64,000 bases of DNA from Posidonia oceanica (Eukaryota; Streptophyta; Magnoliopsida; Alismatales; Posidoniaceae): the NCBI GenBank assembly GCA_037176725.1, contig JAZBRS010000035.1:46572001-46636000 (forward strand), written 5' to 3'. Every line of letters begins with the position of its first letter. Within the stretch, counting starts at the first letter, position 1. The notes under the pieces were generated by a model. It ran no database searches, had not been told where the DNA came from, and saw only the letters and a program-made list of their open reading frames with translations. The position numbers and the translations under genes are program-made. Shown here piece after piece: positions 18,766-31,734 of the stretch.

Positions 18766-20052
18766 CTAGTCAGTTCGGGCCTTCTTCGACTGTCTGGAGT
18801 CGGGGAACAAGGGGCCGCTTGGCGGAATTTCAGTAATAGGCCAGAGCTGTCGGACTTCAGCTTCATATTCAGGGGTGCATCCTACACCTCTCACAGCTGC
18901 AATGTCTATGGATTGGACCCCATGCTGCATCAGACTAGCAAGCTTCTTGGTTGGGGCAGTTGTGCTGAGAGGGTACGTCTGTAGAAGCTTGGGCGCTGTA
19001 CTGTCGATGAAGGCGCCCTGCTGGAAGCCGAACTGGCGCATGACCCTGATTGGGTGGTACTCTACGCCTGCTGTGAATCCTGGAAGAATGATCAGCCGCG
19101 TGTCACGCGCGCTGAAGAAGACTGTGAAGGGCTCTGCTGCAGAGGGAATGATACGCCAGGTCACAGCATCGTCAGTCAGTGCTGACAGCCTCTCGTACTC
19201 TTCTTTGACGCTCTTGTCTGCTCTGGTACGGACGCTGCTGCAGTATGCTTCGAAGGCGTGTACTTGAGGGCGCAGGAAGTCCATCTCTAAGTGCGCAGTC
19301 AGCCAGACTTGTATGAGTGCTCCGCAACCGTGGAAGTGGCGGCAGCGATGAGAAATGCGGTCCAGCCCGCGATAGGTCTCTGCCAAGACAACCGGTGCCA
19401 GGTCTATGTGCTGGGTCACCACAGCTAGCGCAATCTCTGCGACCTCGATGGCCACTGTCAACCGGCCATGAGTAAAGATCAGCTCGCCCAGAAAGCGGAT
19501 GACAAATCCTCGGAGCCACAGCTCATCTCCGAGGTCGGCACGCTCGTTCATGATATCATCGAAGTGTGCAAGGCGAAGCATGGGCTCTGGTCCGCTGGTG
19601 CAGATTAACTTCTGTTGGCAGGTTCGAGTGGATAGCCCAGTCAGCTGGCTTAGGACCTGGAGATATCCGTCTCGCCTCATGAAAATAGGAGGCCCCATGA
19701 TTTTTGAAAAGCCGCAGATCCGACGCACCTCTTCCAGTGTAGGTGTCAGTTCAGTCTTGCCAAAGCGGAAGACGTGGTGCGCCGGTTTCCAGAATATTGC
19801 GGCGGCACACAGAAGGTGGCGGCTGACTTCCACATCAGCAGCCTTCAGCAGTTTAGTTGGTATGCCCCACAGGCGCAGCTTTTCACAGTCTACTTGAGTG
19901 AGCCTGCCGACCCATTCTCGCAGGGTTTCCGAGCAATGTGCAGGAGTTAGCAGAGTAGGGAAGCCCATTGCGCTGATTGCAGAAGACAGAGGCTGATGGA
20001 TGCAAAGCTTGAGTGTACCTGCTATCAGTAAACAGTCAGATCTCGCAAGCAT
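18766..20052 (-). CDS. Extra ORF downstream of pol, plant-mobile-domain-like protein (unit B, intact)
   Basis: A 428-codon ORF in element sense between pol and the 3' LTR. Recognisable features from the ATG at 20052: an N-terminal segment with LREW; FWKPAHHVF at about 87-95; TPTLEEV near 103-109; LAETYRGL at about 223-230; GALIQVWLTAHL at about 244-255; a basic tail (SKKAR). This pattern of conserved Trp-x-x-x-His-x-Phe, TPTLEEV and QVW resembles the plant mobile domain (PMD, aminotransferase-like) family, which occurs in plant genes and in some transposons. Its biochemical role is unknown to me. The ATG at 20052 is the first in frame; MGFPTLL at 19968 is an alternative start. A 3' splice-site-like TTTTTCAG lies about 30 nt upstream, so expression from a spliced mRNA is possible. 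It sits 1.43 kb after the pol stop. Confidence 0.72.
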   Translation of the reverse strand: MLARSDCLLIAGTLKLCIHQPLSSAISAMGFPTLLTPAHCSETLREWVGRLTQVDCEKLRLWGIPTKLLKAADVEVSRHLLCAAAIFWKPAHHVFRFGKTELTPTLEEVRRICGFSKIMGPPIFMRRDGYLQVLSQLTGLSTRTCQQKLICTSGPEPMLRLAHFDDIMNERADLGDELWLRGFVIRFLGELIFTHGRLTVAIEVAEIALAVVTQHIDLAPVVLAETYRGLDRISHRCRHFHGCGALIQVWLTAHLEMDFLRPQVHAFEAYCSSVRTRADKSVKEEYERLSALTDDAVTWRIIPSAAEPFTVFFSARDTRLIILPGFTAGVEYHPIRVMRQFGFQQGAFIDSTAPKLLQTYPLSTTAPTKKLASLMQHGVQSIDIAAVRGVGCTPEYEAEVRQLWPITEIPPSGPLFPDSRQSKKARTD

Positions 20053-21486
20053 ATAATCTTTGATAGAAGACAAAGTCTGAAGCTGAAAAATGTAGTTGCA
20101 TATGCATTTAGCAGTTGATAACAGAACATAGCAGTTAAGCACAGATAAGCGAAGGGATTCTGCGGCAGTCTTGCGGACACGGGGGCGAGGGCCGGCAGGA
20201 GATCTAGACCAGCGCAGCTTGAGAGTCGTCGACGCGCTCTGCTGGGGGGAAGTACTGTCTCAGGGCCGGAGCGTGTTGCAGAGCGAAATGATTGATGAGA
20301 AAAGAAATGACAGAAGAGGATGCATGTATGCAGGATGCAAGTGCTATGCTTATGAAGATGAGTAGTATTGGATGAATGAGTATGCTTGAGTGGATGCTTG
20401 AGTGCCCTCAGCGTGCGGAGTGCTTTGGTGCCTGCTGCAGAGGAAGGGAGTGGTCCTTGACTCACTGGGCCCTACTCAGACTCTCGGCTTATTGGTGGCG
20501 CTCCGGAATAGGTGGTTGGCATTATAGGTGGTGATGTGGTGAGGACAGGCTACTGGCTGTACTCTCAGGACCTACACCTATTCTTTCAGCTCTCTCTCTT
20601 TTTTTTTTTGAAAGGTTTCTCCCTCATAGGTATGCAGTCTTTCTCTGCTCCTAGTTAGGAGAAGGTATGTGTTTGCTCTTGGGAGGATGTGGTAGACCCT
20701 TCTCAAGCTTAACTCCCTGGGGATCTCTAGTGATGGTATGGGGGATAACGGTGCCTGTATTTTCGGGCTGCAACTTGCCCTTTTCTTCTTCTTTTTTTTT
20801 TGTTTTTTGCTTTACTTGCTTTTTCCTCCTTTTTTTTTTGGGTTTTTTTTTTTTTGTTCTATCTCTTTTTTTTTGATTGATTCCTTTTTTTTTTTTCTCT
20901 CTTTTTTTTTTTTTTTTTTTTTTCAGGCTTCTGCTATCCCCATTTTGGTGGCAAAAGGAGGGAGCTTGAATTGTAGTAGATTTAGGTTTTGGGTCTGCTG
21001 TGTGATGGGTAGAAAGAACAGGGTTAGACTGCACACCCTTATCTCTAGGGCCGGCCTGTGTCTTCGTCTTCTGTCCCTTGGATGTGCCCAAGCCTAGATG
21101 TCTACTCTCACCTTTTTTTCGGACTCATATCCTAACATTTTTCTCTCGCAGAGATGTATGTCCTTACGAGATTAGACAGTTTGCCTGTCCTCACTGGTGG
21201 TGGCTCCCTCACTTGCTAAGACATCTAAGTAGTGCCGGGTGAGGCAGGGTGACTCTTTCCAGAGCAGGCAAGCACTTCCGGTCGTCATCACCGGGCCAAA
21301 GATACAATGCTTGAGAGAATGACGATGATGATTTGAAAAGAAAGGGGGCAAGAGCTGAAAGGATGATGATGATGATGATGTAAGAGTTGAAAGGATGACG
21401 ATGATGATTTGAAACAGAGTTGAAGCAAGAAGGCGAGAATGAAAATGCAAGTGGGAGAAGGGCATCTGCAATGGGGCCGCTTTCGG
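20053..21486 (-). other. Spacer between pol and extra ORF, unit B
   Basis: No convincing ORF. It holds long T runs on the + strand at 20777-20925 (A runs in element sense, up to about 20 nt), a GAT/ATG trinucleotide stretch at 21317-21410, and otherwise unremarkable sequence. The A-rich tract precedes the extra ORF in element sense. Nothing here identifies a promoter with confidence. Confidence 0.65.
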
Positions 21487-24400
21487 CTACTGATAGTACT
21501 TCTTGAGATAGCAGAGGTTGACGGGCTCAGACTGCTCAATCTGGTCCATATCCTCAAGAGTCACAGCGCCTCCCGAGAAGATCTGTTTGACCACAAAGGG
21601 GCCGCGCCAATTGGGTCGGAATTTCCCTCGACCGTCAGGCAAATGAATGGCGCGCAAGACAAGGTCCCCTGGCTGAAAGCTTCTGGGCTGGACCTTCTTC
21701 AAGAATGCTTTGGCCATCTGCTTCTGATAGCAGTGAGCGTTATGCATGGCTTGCAATCTACGCTCATCAATCAAGTTCAGTTGGACGCAGCGGTCTTCGA
21801 CCCATTCTGCTTCTTCCAACTCAGCTTCCCGCAGGATCCGCAGGGAGGGGATCTCCACTTCGACAGGTAACACTGCTTCCATGCCGTACACCAGAGAGTA
21901 CGGGGTGGCTCCTGTAGAGGTCCGTATTGATGTCCTGTACGCCCAGAGTGCGTAAGGGAGCTTGTCATGCCAATCCTTGTGGATTTCTGCCATTTTCTTC
22001 AGGATCTTGACAATGTTTTTGTTTGCAGATTCCACTGCTCCGTTCATCTGAGGCCGATAAGGCGAGGATCGATGGTGCTTGATCTTGAGACTTTGCAGGT
22101 ATTCTTCGATCCTTTTGGCAATGAAGTTTGAGCCGTTATCAGAGATGACAGAGTACGGGACCCCATACCGGGCAACAATATTGTTTCTGATAAATTTTTC
22201 TGTTGCCGCAGCGGTGACTGTCCTGTAAGAGGCCGCTTCCACCCACTTGGTAAAGTAATCGATCGCTACGAGAATGTAACGATGCCCATTTGAAGCAGCG
22301 GGGTGGATGGCGCCGATGACATCGATCCCCCAGGTGGAGAAAGGCCATGGCGAAGACATGTTGTGCAGCTGATGTGGAGGGGCCTTGATGAAGTTACCAT
22401 GAATTTGACAGTTATGGCATCTACGCACGAACCGGCAGCAGTCAGCTTCCATGGTCTGCCAGAAATAACCTTGCAGCATGATCTTCTTGGCGAGGAGGAC
22501 GCCGTTCATGTGCGGGCCACAGGTCCCCGCATGCACTTGAAGCATCAGCGTGTCAGCCTCTGATTTGTTTAGACAGCGCAGTAGCATTTGATTGTATGAC
22601 CTTCTGTACAGCTGTCCGGCCCCTAACACATATTTTGACGCCAGACGCGCCAAAGTTCTCTTGTCTGCTGCCGTGGTATTAGGAGGAAAGTTACCAGACT
22701 TCAGGAAAGATTTTATGTCCTGATACCAGGGCTGCCCCTCTGCGGGATCCGCTTCTTCTATGCTCATGCAGTATGCAGGCTGTTCAATGCGAGTGACTGA
22801 TACATCCACAGTGCTGTCTTCTGATATAGTGAGCCAGGATGCCAGAGTTGCTAGTGCGTCTGCATACGCGTTCTTCGCTCTGTTCAGGTATGTGAAGCGG
22901 ATGCTCTTGAATTCTTTCATCAGCCTCAGCAGGTGTTCGTGATACGGCACAAGCTTGGGATCTTTTGTCTTCCAATCGCCGTTCACTTGAGAAATCACCA
23001 GCATGGCATCGCCGTGCACATGCAGCTTCTGCGCCTCATGCTCGAGGGCGACTTTCAACCCCAGGATGCATGCTTCGTATTCTGCTTCGTTGTTTGTGCA
23101 GGTGAAAGTCAGCTTCCTCGCGAAAGGAGTCATCTGTCCTTGGGGCGTGGTCAGCACTGCGCCTACGCCTCGACCCTTCTTGTTGACTGCACCATCAAAG
23201 TAGAGCTGCCATTCCTCTGCTTCTTCAGGATCTTTCTGCTCAGAGTCCTCCATTGCAAAGAGAATGTCTTCATCAGGGAACTGCGTCTGGAGGGGTTGGT
23301 ATTCAGGCAGAGGGAGGTCAGCAAGATGGTCTGCCATTGCTTGACCCTTCATGGATTTCTGTGTGACGAAGGTGATGTCGTACTGAGACAATAACACCTG
23401 CCACTTAGCACATCTGCCCACCATGGCCGGCTTCTGGAAGAGGAATTTGATGGGATCGTGCCGGCATAAGAGCTGTACTGGGTATGCCATCATGTAGTGC
23501 CTCAGCTTCTGTGCAGCCCAGACAAGGGACAAGCAAGTCTTCTCTAGTGTTGTGTACCTGGCTTCACATTCATTAAATTTCTTGCTCAGGTAGTAGATGG
23601 CGCGCTCCTTTCTACCAGATTCGTCATGCTGGCCCAAGACGGCGCCCATGGAATGCTGCGTGGTAGAAAGGTAGAGAAGCAAAGGTCTCCCTGGCGTAGG
23701 CGGGACCAGGACAGGAGGCTTGATCAATAGCTGCTTGATCTTGGCAAATGCAGCCTGGCACTCCTCGCTCCAGTGAATCTACGCATTCTTCCTTAAGAGC
23801 TTGAATATGGGTTCGCAGATGGGCGTAAGCTGTGCAATGAAGCGACTGATATATTGTAAACGCCCAAGCAGACTTCTGACTTCCTTTTCAGTTCTAGGGG
23901 GTGGCATGTCCACGATGGCTTGTGCTTTCAACGGGTCCACCTCAATCCCCCTTTGGCTGACAATGTAGCCGAGCAATTTGCCAGAAGATACCCCGAATAC
24001 GCACTTCTTGGGATTCAGGCGCAGCTTGTACTTCCGTAGACGGTCAAAGAGCTTTCTGAGACAGGCAAGATGATCCTCGGGCTCTTTGGTTTTGGCAATC
24101 ATGTCGTCTACATAGACCTCCACTTCTTGGTGCATGAGGTCGTGGAACAGCGCAGTCATGGCCCTCTGATAGGTTGCACCAGCATTCTTCAGGCCGAACG
24201 GCATGACTTGGTAGCAGAAGACTCCCCAAGAGGTGATGAATGAAGTCTTTTCCATGTCCTCTTCTGCCATCTTGATCTGATTGTATCCAGAAAAGCCGTC
24301 CATGAAGGAGAGCATCTTGTGGCCTGCTGTATTGTCGACTAGGACGTCAATGTGAGGCAATGGAAAGTCGTCCTTGGGACTCGCCTTGTTCAGGTCCCTG

Positions 24401-27400
24401 TAGTCGATACAGATCCGGATTCGGCCATCTTTCTTGGGCACAGGTACAATGTTTGCCAGCCATTCAGGATAAAAAACGACCTTCAGAAAGTTGACTCCAA
24501 GCTGCTTCATTATCTCTTCTTTGATCATGAGCAGCCACTGCGGTCGCCATCTTCTCAATTTCTGCTTTACTGGCTTGGCATCCGGATTTAATGGCAGATT
24601 GTGCACCACTATCTCTATGTCAAGGCCGACCATATCTTCATAACTCCAGGCGAAGACATCCGCATATTCTTTCAGGAATGCGATGAATTCTGCTCGAACC
24701 TGGGTGGACAGCTGGGCACTGATGCAAACTTCTCTGACCTCCTCAGCTGTGCCGATGTTGACAACCTCCGTTTCTTCTTCGACATGGAGGTTGGGGCCTT
24801 CTGGGTCGTCGTCATAGGGCCGGAACTCGGGCAAAGGTTCGTCAGTCTCGTCTGTGCCCGTATCATCCTCCTCTCCATAGGCAATAAGTTCTGAGAGGAT
24901 CTCTTTCTCAAAGGAAGGGCTTGTGATGTTGAAAGAGTGCATATGTTCCGCTGCTTGGCCCTGGTGACGCTTCAGGATGGTCACGCTCACTCGGGTATTC
25001 TTGTAGCCTCGGTGCGCGACCTCCATCCCAGCAACTCCTTCTACCGTTTGCTCTGGCCTGACTGGCTCTGCTGAGTGCTCTGTTGATACTGCTGAGGGCT
25101 TAGCTGACTCTACTGCTGATACTGCTGACTGTTCTGCTGCTGAGGCTGCTGACTGCTCTGCTGCTGAGGCATTCTGCTCTGTTACTGCTGCTGCATGTAC
25201 TGCTGATGTTCCTCCCTCTGGGTCTTCTAGTGTGCTTGTGGGGGATACGCCAGACTGGCGGCTGATCTGGTTACTGCCGCTTGGTATGCTGTTCAGGTGA
25301 GGCATGGGTTGCACAAACCACCTAGACCCGCCTTCTGGTTGAAGAGTGATGAGCTCATCTGGTCTAGGGGAGTCCGGCGCTGCTGAGTCTTCTAGGACCA
25401 TGATAGAGGCATGGTCCTCTTGCAGAGGAGGATCCGTGACTACGGCTTTCCCTTTCCTTTCTGCAGCTTGGTGATCTGCCAGGTCATCTGCTATCGACTT
25501 GAGTTGTTCTTGATAAAGCAACTCTAAGTCGGACATCCAGGAATCGACCTGGGCTACTATCGCCACTCCTTCTTCTTCGTCCGAGGGGGAGTCGACGTAG
25601 TAGGCGCCGGGGGCCTGCGGCACTGGCCCGGCTGCAAGACAGATCGCCGCCTTTGGGGTCTGCATGATCTGGTTCACGGGCGCGCCCGATGGTGGCAATT
25701 CTGACGTAGATGGCCCAAATAGACAGGCTAGCGGTGCTAAGGATGAATAAGCTGCCAGGGTCACAGTTGGAGAATAAGCAGGGGTGCTCTTCAGAGGGCT
25801 CAAGGGCCCGGAGAGTGTAGTGCTCAGTTGGCCTTTTGTATCAGGCCGTAACTGAGAGAGCGCAGCTTCTGACGCCATGGGGTCTTGCCATGAGAGCTGC
25901 TGCTGGTTGTCAGGAGAATGCGAAGCGGACTGCGCTAGCTGCATTCCTGAGGACGATGCTGGAGTGGGCTGAGCTGCGTTGCTGACTGAGCTGATAGATG
26001 GTCCCTCCAGAGATGGGGACAGTGGCACTGATGTGGTTGTGACCGTCGGTAGCATGTTTGGTTCTGTCAGAAGGAGTGTCTCTAACTCCTGCACCGCTGC
26101 CTGAACTCGTAATGCAGACGTGGCTGCAAAAGAGTGGGAGCTTGCTTGTTCTGCCACAGGGTCTGCTGAGCTGCCTGCTATATCTGCCAGAGGGAGAGTT
26201 GAAAAGACTGACTGTGGGGCCTCTGCTCTGACCACTGTTTCTGCTGAGCTGATTGGGACTGCCTCTGTTGTGCCAGACTGCTCCTCATCCGAGTAGTAGT
26301 CCTCAACACACACCCAATCCTCTGTCGGCGTCGTGGCTTGATCGTTGGTTGATCCCAGAATTCCTGCACTGGTAAAGTTAGTGAGGTCTCTGGGAATGGC
26401 TGGTGCATGGGCTTTGAGCTGGAAGCAGTGATCTTCGTTGAGCTTTGGTTCGTAGCCGAGGCCTTCAGACTTCCTTCGCTCCACTGCTACGATCGGCTCC
26501 GCGATCCCTTGGCCGTGACGCCCGAGCGGCGTACCCTTTGTGTAACCCCACCTGTGACATACATTCTCGACCATTCGAAAGGGGTTACTGTGAACGGCCA
26601 AAGAGTTGACACGTTCAAGATCAGGAACGAAGTTAACTGGCTCGCACCGGTTAACACGATAGAGGGCTTCAGAAATCTCGGGGTCAAATGGGATAGATTG
26701 CGAAGACACGGGAGAGACCGCTTCGATCCGCTCCTTCTCAAAGTTCTCCGCCATGACGACAATGACATCATCACCACGACGGTACTTTATCATTCGATGG
26801 AGGGTCGAAGGAAGGACTTGATGCTTGTGAAGCCAAGGGCGCCCAAGCAGAAGATTGAAGTTAGGCTTCAAGTCGACGACATAGAATTCTACGTCGAAGA
26901 CGACCGGACCGATAGCCAGAGGGATAATCAGAATCCCTAGAGCGTCATGGTGAGTGTTGTCAAAAGCAGTCATTCCCTTCACGGCTGGCGTGATATCCTC
27001 GGCTTTGAATCCGAGCTTGGTTGCTGTACGCAAGGGGCAGACGTTAAGGCCTGACCCGTTATCAACCAGTGTTAGGGGAATGCGGAAGTTTTTGAACTGC
27101 ACCGTGACGAATAGGGGCTGGTTGTGATTAATCCCCGCCGGAGGCAGTTCATCACTCGTAAAAGAGATGACCTGGGGCTCCGCGATTAACCCAACCATGC
27201 TCTCCAAGGCAGAAGGCTCAATGGACTGGGACACACGAGCAGCCTGGAACACGCGAAGAAAAGCCTCGCGGTGCTCGGCAGAAGTGTGGATCAAATCCCA
27301 GATGGAGATGTCGGCTTTGACCTTCTTAAGCTGAGAGGTTAAGTCTGCTTTAGGTTGGCTTCTCCTAGCAGCTGGAGGAGTGGTTCTAGCAGGTTCTAAG

Positions 27401-30400
27401 AGGATAGTGGAAGGAAGCTGGGTTACTACAGGCTGGGTAGGGATTTGGCTAACTACGGGCTGATCTAGGGTTGGATCTGCTATGGGTTGGCTTGAGGGTG
27501 GGGGCATAACAGGTCTAGGGTGAATTGGCCTAGTTGCCGGCACTGGGGGCCTGTAAACCCTCCCCGATCGCGTTACTTCCGCACACATTTCCGTGGCGTA
27601 GCTGTAAGGGACGCGATGGGTGTCCAGGGTCAAATCGATGACGACTGGAGCACGTGCTGCGAGCACAGGAGGGGTTACAGGGGGACCTACAGGATACTGG
27701 GGTCTGTCTAAGGGATATGGTTGTTGTGGTGGGAAGGCTGGGGCAGGTTGAGGTCTGCCTAAGAGGTGTAGCCGAGGTCTATCTAAGGGGTATGGTTGTT
27801 GTGGTGGGAAGGCTGGGGCAGGTTGAGGTCTGCCTAGGAGGTGTAGCCGAGGTCTATCTAAGGGGTATGGTTGTTGGGGTGGGAAGGCTGGGGCAGGTTG
27901 AGGTCTGCCTAGAAGGTGTGGCTGAGGTCGCCCTAAAAGGTGGATAGGGGAACTAGGCTGGGCCCTAGCTAGAAGGTGCACAGGGGATTGAGCCTGAGGG
28001 AGCACGGTGGGAGGCGCGAGAGGGTGCTCCGGCCTGGCACGCGGTCGGATCAAATGGATTCCCGACTCAGAGCCGGCAACTGCCGCGAGATAGAGACTGA
28101 CCGGGAAAGGCTCAGAGATGTCAGAGATAAGATCGGAAGGGTCTACTTCAGAGGTAGCAGGCCCAGAAGGAAAGACAGAATGGACGCCTGAGGTTCCCGC
28201 CCCTCCCGGATAAGAGTGCTCCGGTAAAGGTTGGCGGACGATGCCAGAATGCGGGGGAACAGCTGGAGATGCAGATGCATGAGTGCGTGCTTGGGTGGAT
28301 GCCTCGTGCGTGTCGATCACAATCGTTCCCGATTCGATCAGGTCCTGAATCGCGTTCCGCAGGGAGAAGCAATTGTCCGTCGAATGCCCGACGCTTCGAT
28401 GGAAATTGCAGAAGAGGTCCGACCTAAACCAATGCGGCGGAGGGCTTGGCGGCGGACGAACCTCCGGGAACTTCAGGAGCGATGCCACCTTTGGCAAGAT
28501 GACCGTGAGTGGTTCCACCAGTGGGGTGAAATTCCGCCTCTCAGTGGGTGGTCTTCTTTGCCTCGGGTACGGGCCTTGCTGAACCGGTGCGGCAGGATAG
28601 ACCGGTCTAGCAGTGGTTGTGATGTGTGGTGTGTGTGGATTCCTAGGTGCAGGAGCGTACACCATCTGAGCTGGGGCAGGCCGAGACGGCAAGCGAACAG
28701 GCACAGCAGGAGAATCGACGAATGCAACAGCGGGCTTCGGCGAATCCTTCCTCTTCGGGCGGTTGTTGTTGCTGCCGCTGTTGTTGTTGTTGGAGGTGCT
28801 GCTGTTGGCACTGTTGCTACTGATCGCTGCCTGCTTAGCGAACGCAGAGAGAGCCGGGAAGTTGCCACTCCGCAAAGAACTCTCTACGCGCGCTCCAGCT
28901 CTGATGAGTGCCGCGAAAGTAGTGACTGGCTGAATGCTAAGCAGAGCTCCGAGAGACGGCTGCGCCCCTTTGATAACGATCTCGATAGACTCCTCGTCAG
29001 AGGGTCTATCTCGAACCTGAGAGGCAAGGGCGCGCCAGCGGCCGACGTACTCCCCGAACGGCTCGCCAGAGTTCTGCTTGATGGCGATCAAGTCCGCCCT
29101 CTTTGGGACAAGATCGAGGTTGAAGGAGTATTGCTCCAGGAACGCCTGACTGAGGTCGTTCCAAGTCTTGATGGCTGACATATCGAGCGATGTGAACCAC
29201 TTGAGTGCCGGCCCGGTCAAACTCTTCTGGAACAAGCGGATCAGCAACCTCTCGTCAGCCTGAAGCTGAGCGAGATCACCGCAATACGCCTTCAGGTGTG
29301 CTACGGGGCAGCCCCTACCATTATATTTCTCGAAGTCCGGGACTTTGAACTTCGGAGGGAGTACCGCCTCTGGAAAGCAGCAGAGGTCTCGGAATTGGTA
29401 GGTCTGGTGCTCAGTACCCTGCACTAGTCGTAGTGCTTTCTCCAAGACGTCCATCCGGTTATTGATGGGGTCTTGGATTGCTGCTGGAGGAGAGGGATCA
29501 GCAGGGGTAGCGAGCACATACGCCGAATGGGTCGCACCTAAGTGCTCCTCCGGATCTACCATAGCGTCGCCTGGTGGAGCAACGGGATGGCCGACGTATC
29601 CGTGCTGGGGGATAGTGTATGCAGGAGTGTATGCAGGATGCTGGACTTGAGGGAGAGGAGAAGAATAAATGCCATGCTGTGCTGGGACAGGGGTAGGACG
29701 GCGGAGCACCAGTTGCTGTGCAGGCGGGGTGCCAGACAGCGAGCCAGTGAGGTACTGGGCCCCAGCCGATCCAAAGGGTTGACCACCAGATGGAAGTGGA
29801 GCATGCTGTGCCAAGTGTTGTGCAGGAGGAGGCGGTAAACGAGCCCCCATCGCCGGAACCGTGAGCAGTTGCGACGATGGTCGAGGCGGAGGTGTAGAGG
29901 TCGATGCAAGGAATGCAGGAACTGGCCTCGGAGGAACCTCAGGGACGACAGAGACAGAAGAAGGACGGACTGATAGAGCCATGCCCTGCAGTCTCTGGGC
30001 GAGCTCCATCAGATGCTGGTACTGCGCCTCGGGCGTCTCGCCAGTGGGGACGCTGAAGTGCAGTGCCGGCGGAGGCTGAGAAACAAGTGGCACGGACACA
30101 GACTGTCCGGGAGGGAAGGATTCTACAGAGAAGGTCGCAGCAGCGGTGGAGGGGATGTCGAAAGCGACGTATCCCTGGGACGGAGGGGGCAGTGGCGTCT
30201 CCGGAGCGCGAGTAACGGCCGTCAAGATAGATTCGGCGACCGGATCCGGAGGATGGGAGGCTTGCCACTGTCCCGGGGTGTACTGAGAACCTAGAGACGT
30301 CAGAGGAGGAAACCCTGGCGTCGGAGGGGGAACAAGAGGGACAGAGGGAGCAACCAGAGGGGCCGGAACGGAAACACCCTCCGTGACAGGAGTAAAAGAA

Positions 30401-30423
30401 GGCTCACTAACGTACTGGGCCAT
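21487..30423 (-). pseudogene. gag-pol: gag-pol polyprotein, unit B, one in-frame stop between RT and RNase H
   Basis: One frame of 2,979 codons runs from the ATG at 30423 to the stop at 21487. It is interrupted only by TAG at 23779-23781, where unit A and unit C have CAG. Landmarks counted from the ATG: gag about 345-520; zinc knuckle about 670-684; protease DNGSG at 1121; G-patch-like about 1284-1312; RT about 1984-2210 with YVDD at 2104-2107; RNase H about 2244-2370; archaeal-type RNase H with its Asp near 2410; integrase zinc region near 2628; catalytic Asp 2701, Asp 2762 and Glu 2798 (exact D-x35-E spacing). The second RNase H places it in the Tat lineage. The premature stop leaves gag, protease and RT (2,214 aa) but removes both RNases H and integrase. 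The frame is also open for 59 codons upstream of the ATG, without another ATG. Confidence 0.93.
27706..27926 (-). repeat. 75-bp in-frame repeats within gag-pol, unit B
   Basis: Same three-copy block as in unit A, frame intact. Confidence 0.85.
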
Positions 30424-31734
30424 TGCTGACCTAGAGCGCGTGAGAACTGGGCTGCGACGGGTGTTTAAGCGGTGCTTCCTAAGAGGAGCTATCGTCGCAA
30501 GTGCGGATAGCTCGGAAAGGGAATGGTCGCGAATAGGTCGCAACAGGGGTGTCAACGAGGGTCGGTACTCAAGCTCTGGCAAAGGGAACTCGCTTACCGA
30601 TCACGCTGACACAACAGAAAGAAATTAGGGTTAGAGACTAAGAAGATGAATGCAAATGAGTTAGTTAAATGGCATGAATGATATGTATGCTTTCTAGTAT
30701 GCCCCCCTCACCTAACTAGTGTGTCCTAGTAAGGTTGTCTACTCCGGGTATCCCTGGATGTACGGGTCACCGACTCAGGTCAGAAAAAGTAGGTCCCCTG
30801 CCTAACTCCTGGCCCAAAGCTCAGGTAATGACAGGGTGGTGCGTTGGTGGCCTCTACCCCGCCAAAGCGTGGGTGGTACCCTCTACTAACACCGACACGA
30901 CCCCCGGACAAGGAGGGGACGGACCGACCAACTTATGCCACGCCCAAAGCAGCGGAACAAGAGGCCGGAACCGTCCTTCGCAGACTAGTAGGTGGACTCA
31001 GAGGAGAAGAATGCATGCCCTATATGATGCTTATGCAAATGATTAGAGTTTTTTTATCTTGCGCATTTTATTAACCAAAGGGAGTGAAGGATTGTTTGTA
31101 GTCTCTAGTTGCCCCTAGAAGTTCTTTTTACTTGCATTTTTTAGTTAACAATGGGGGAAGCAGACAAGTCTCTACTATCCTGAGCATGGCAAGTGCGAAA
31201 GGGAAGAAAATCAGTCAAAATGGCAAGCAACCATCATACAACACAACAAAAGGCATGTTCATGGCATGTGCGAGTGTTTGTGAATATGATGGTAAAAAAG
31301 AAACATTCATCAAGTCAAAAGGCATGTAAGCATAGTATGTGCGTGTGTAGTGACATAGCAAGAGTGTAAAAGAAGCATTCAACATCCAAAAAGCATGTAT
31401 TTTAGCCAAACAAAGTATGTAGACATGCAATGTGCAAGAATTAAAGCAATAATAAGCAAGTAAGATTAAGTAAGGTAAAAGTAAGCGGACTGTAAAAGAA
31501 ATATCAGCATAAGCAAGGCAATAAGTAAATAAATAAGCAAATAAGCGAAACCAAGCAAAAGGAAGCGCAAACCGAGGCGAAAGAGGTGCAAAACCTAAGC
31601 AAAGTAGCCACGAAGCGACTTGCTAGGAGTTTGCACAGAAAAGCGAGCAAAACAGGCGAAGAAGGCACACAAGGCAGACGAAGCTGCAAAACAAGCGAGC
31701 GAAAAAGCCAAGAGCGAAAGCCGGAGTCTGGCCA
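30424..31734 (-). other. 5' leader of unit B (primer-binding site to gag)
   Basis: Non-coding as far as I can see. The splice-acceptor-like CAG ends at 30606. Between it and the gag ATG (30423) there is no ATG in element sense, whereas the distal leader is full of them. The part near the primer-binding site is rich in AAGCAAAT-type words on the + strand (T-rich in element sense). Confidence 0.7.

Noticed and set aside
20025..20465. 146-codon minus-strand ORF just upstream of the extra ORF
   Set aside because: Low-complexity His/Ser/Leu-rich translation, partly overlapping the extra ORF in another frame. No domain and no independent support.
30423..30582. Starting gag-pol at the upstream TTG (30582)
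   Set aside because: TTG is not a usual plant start. The first ATG after the splice-acceptor-like site is 30423. The upstream open stretch is noted in the gag-pol entry.
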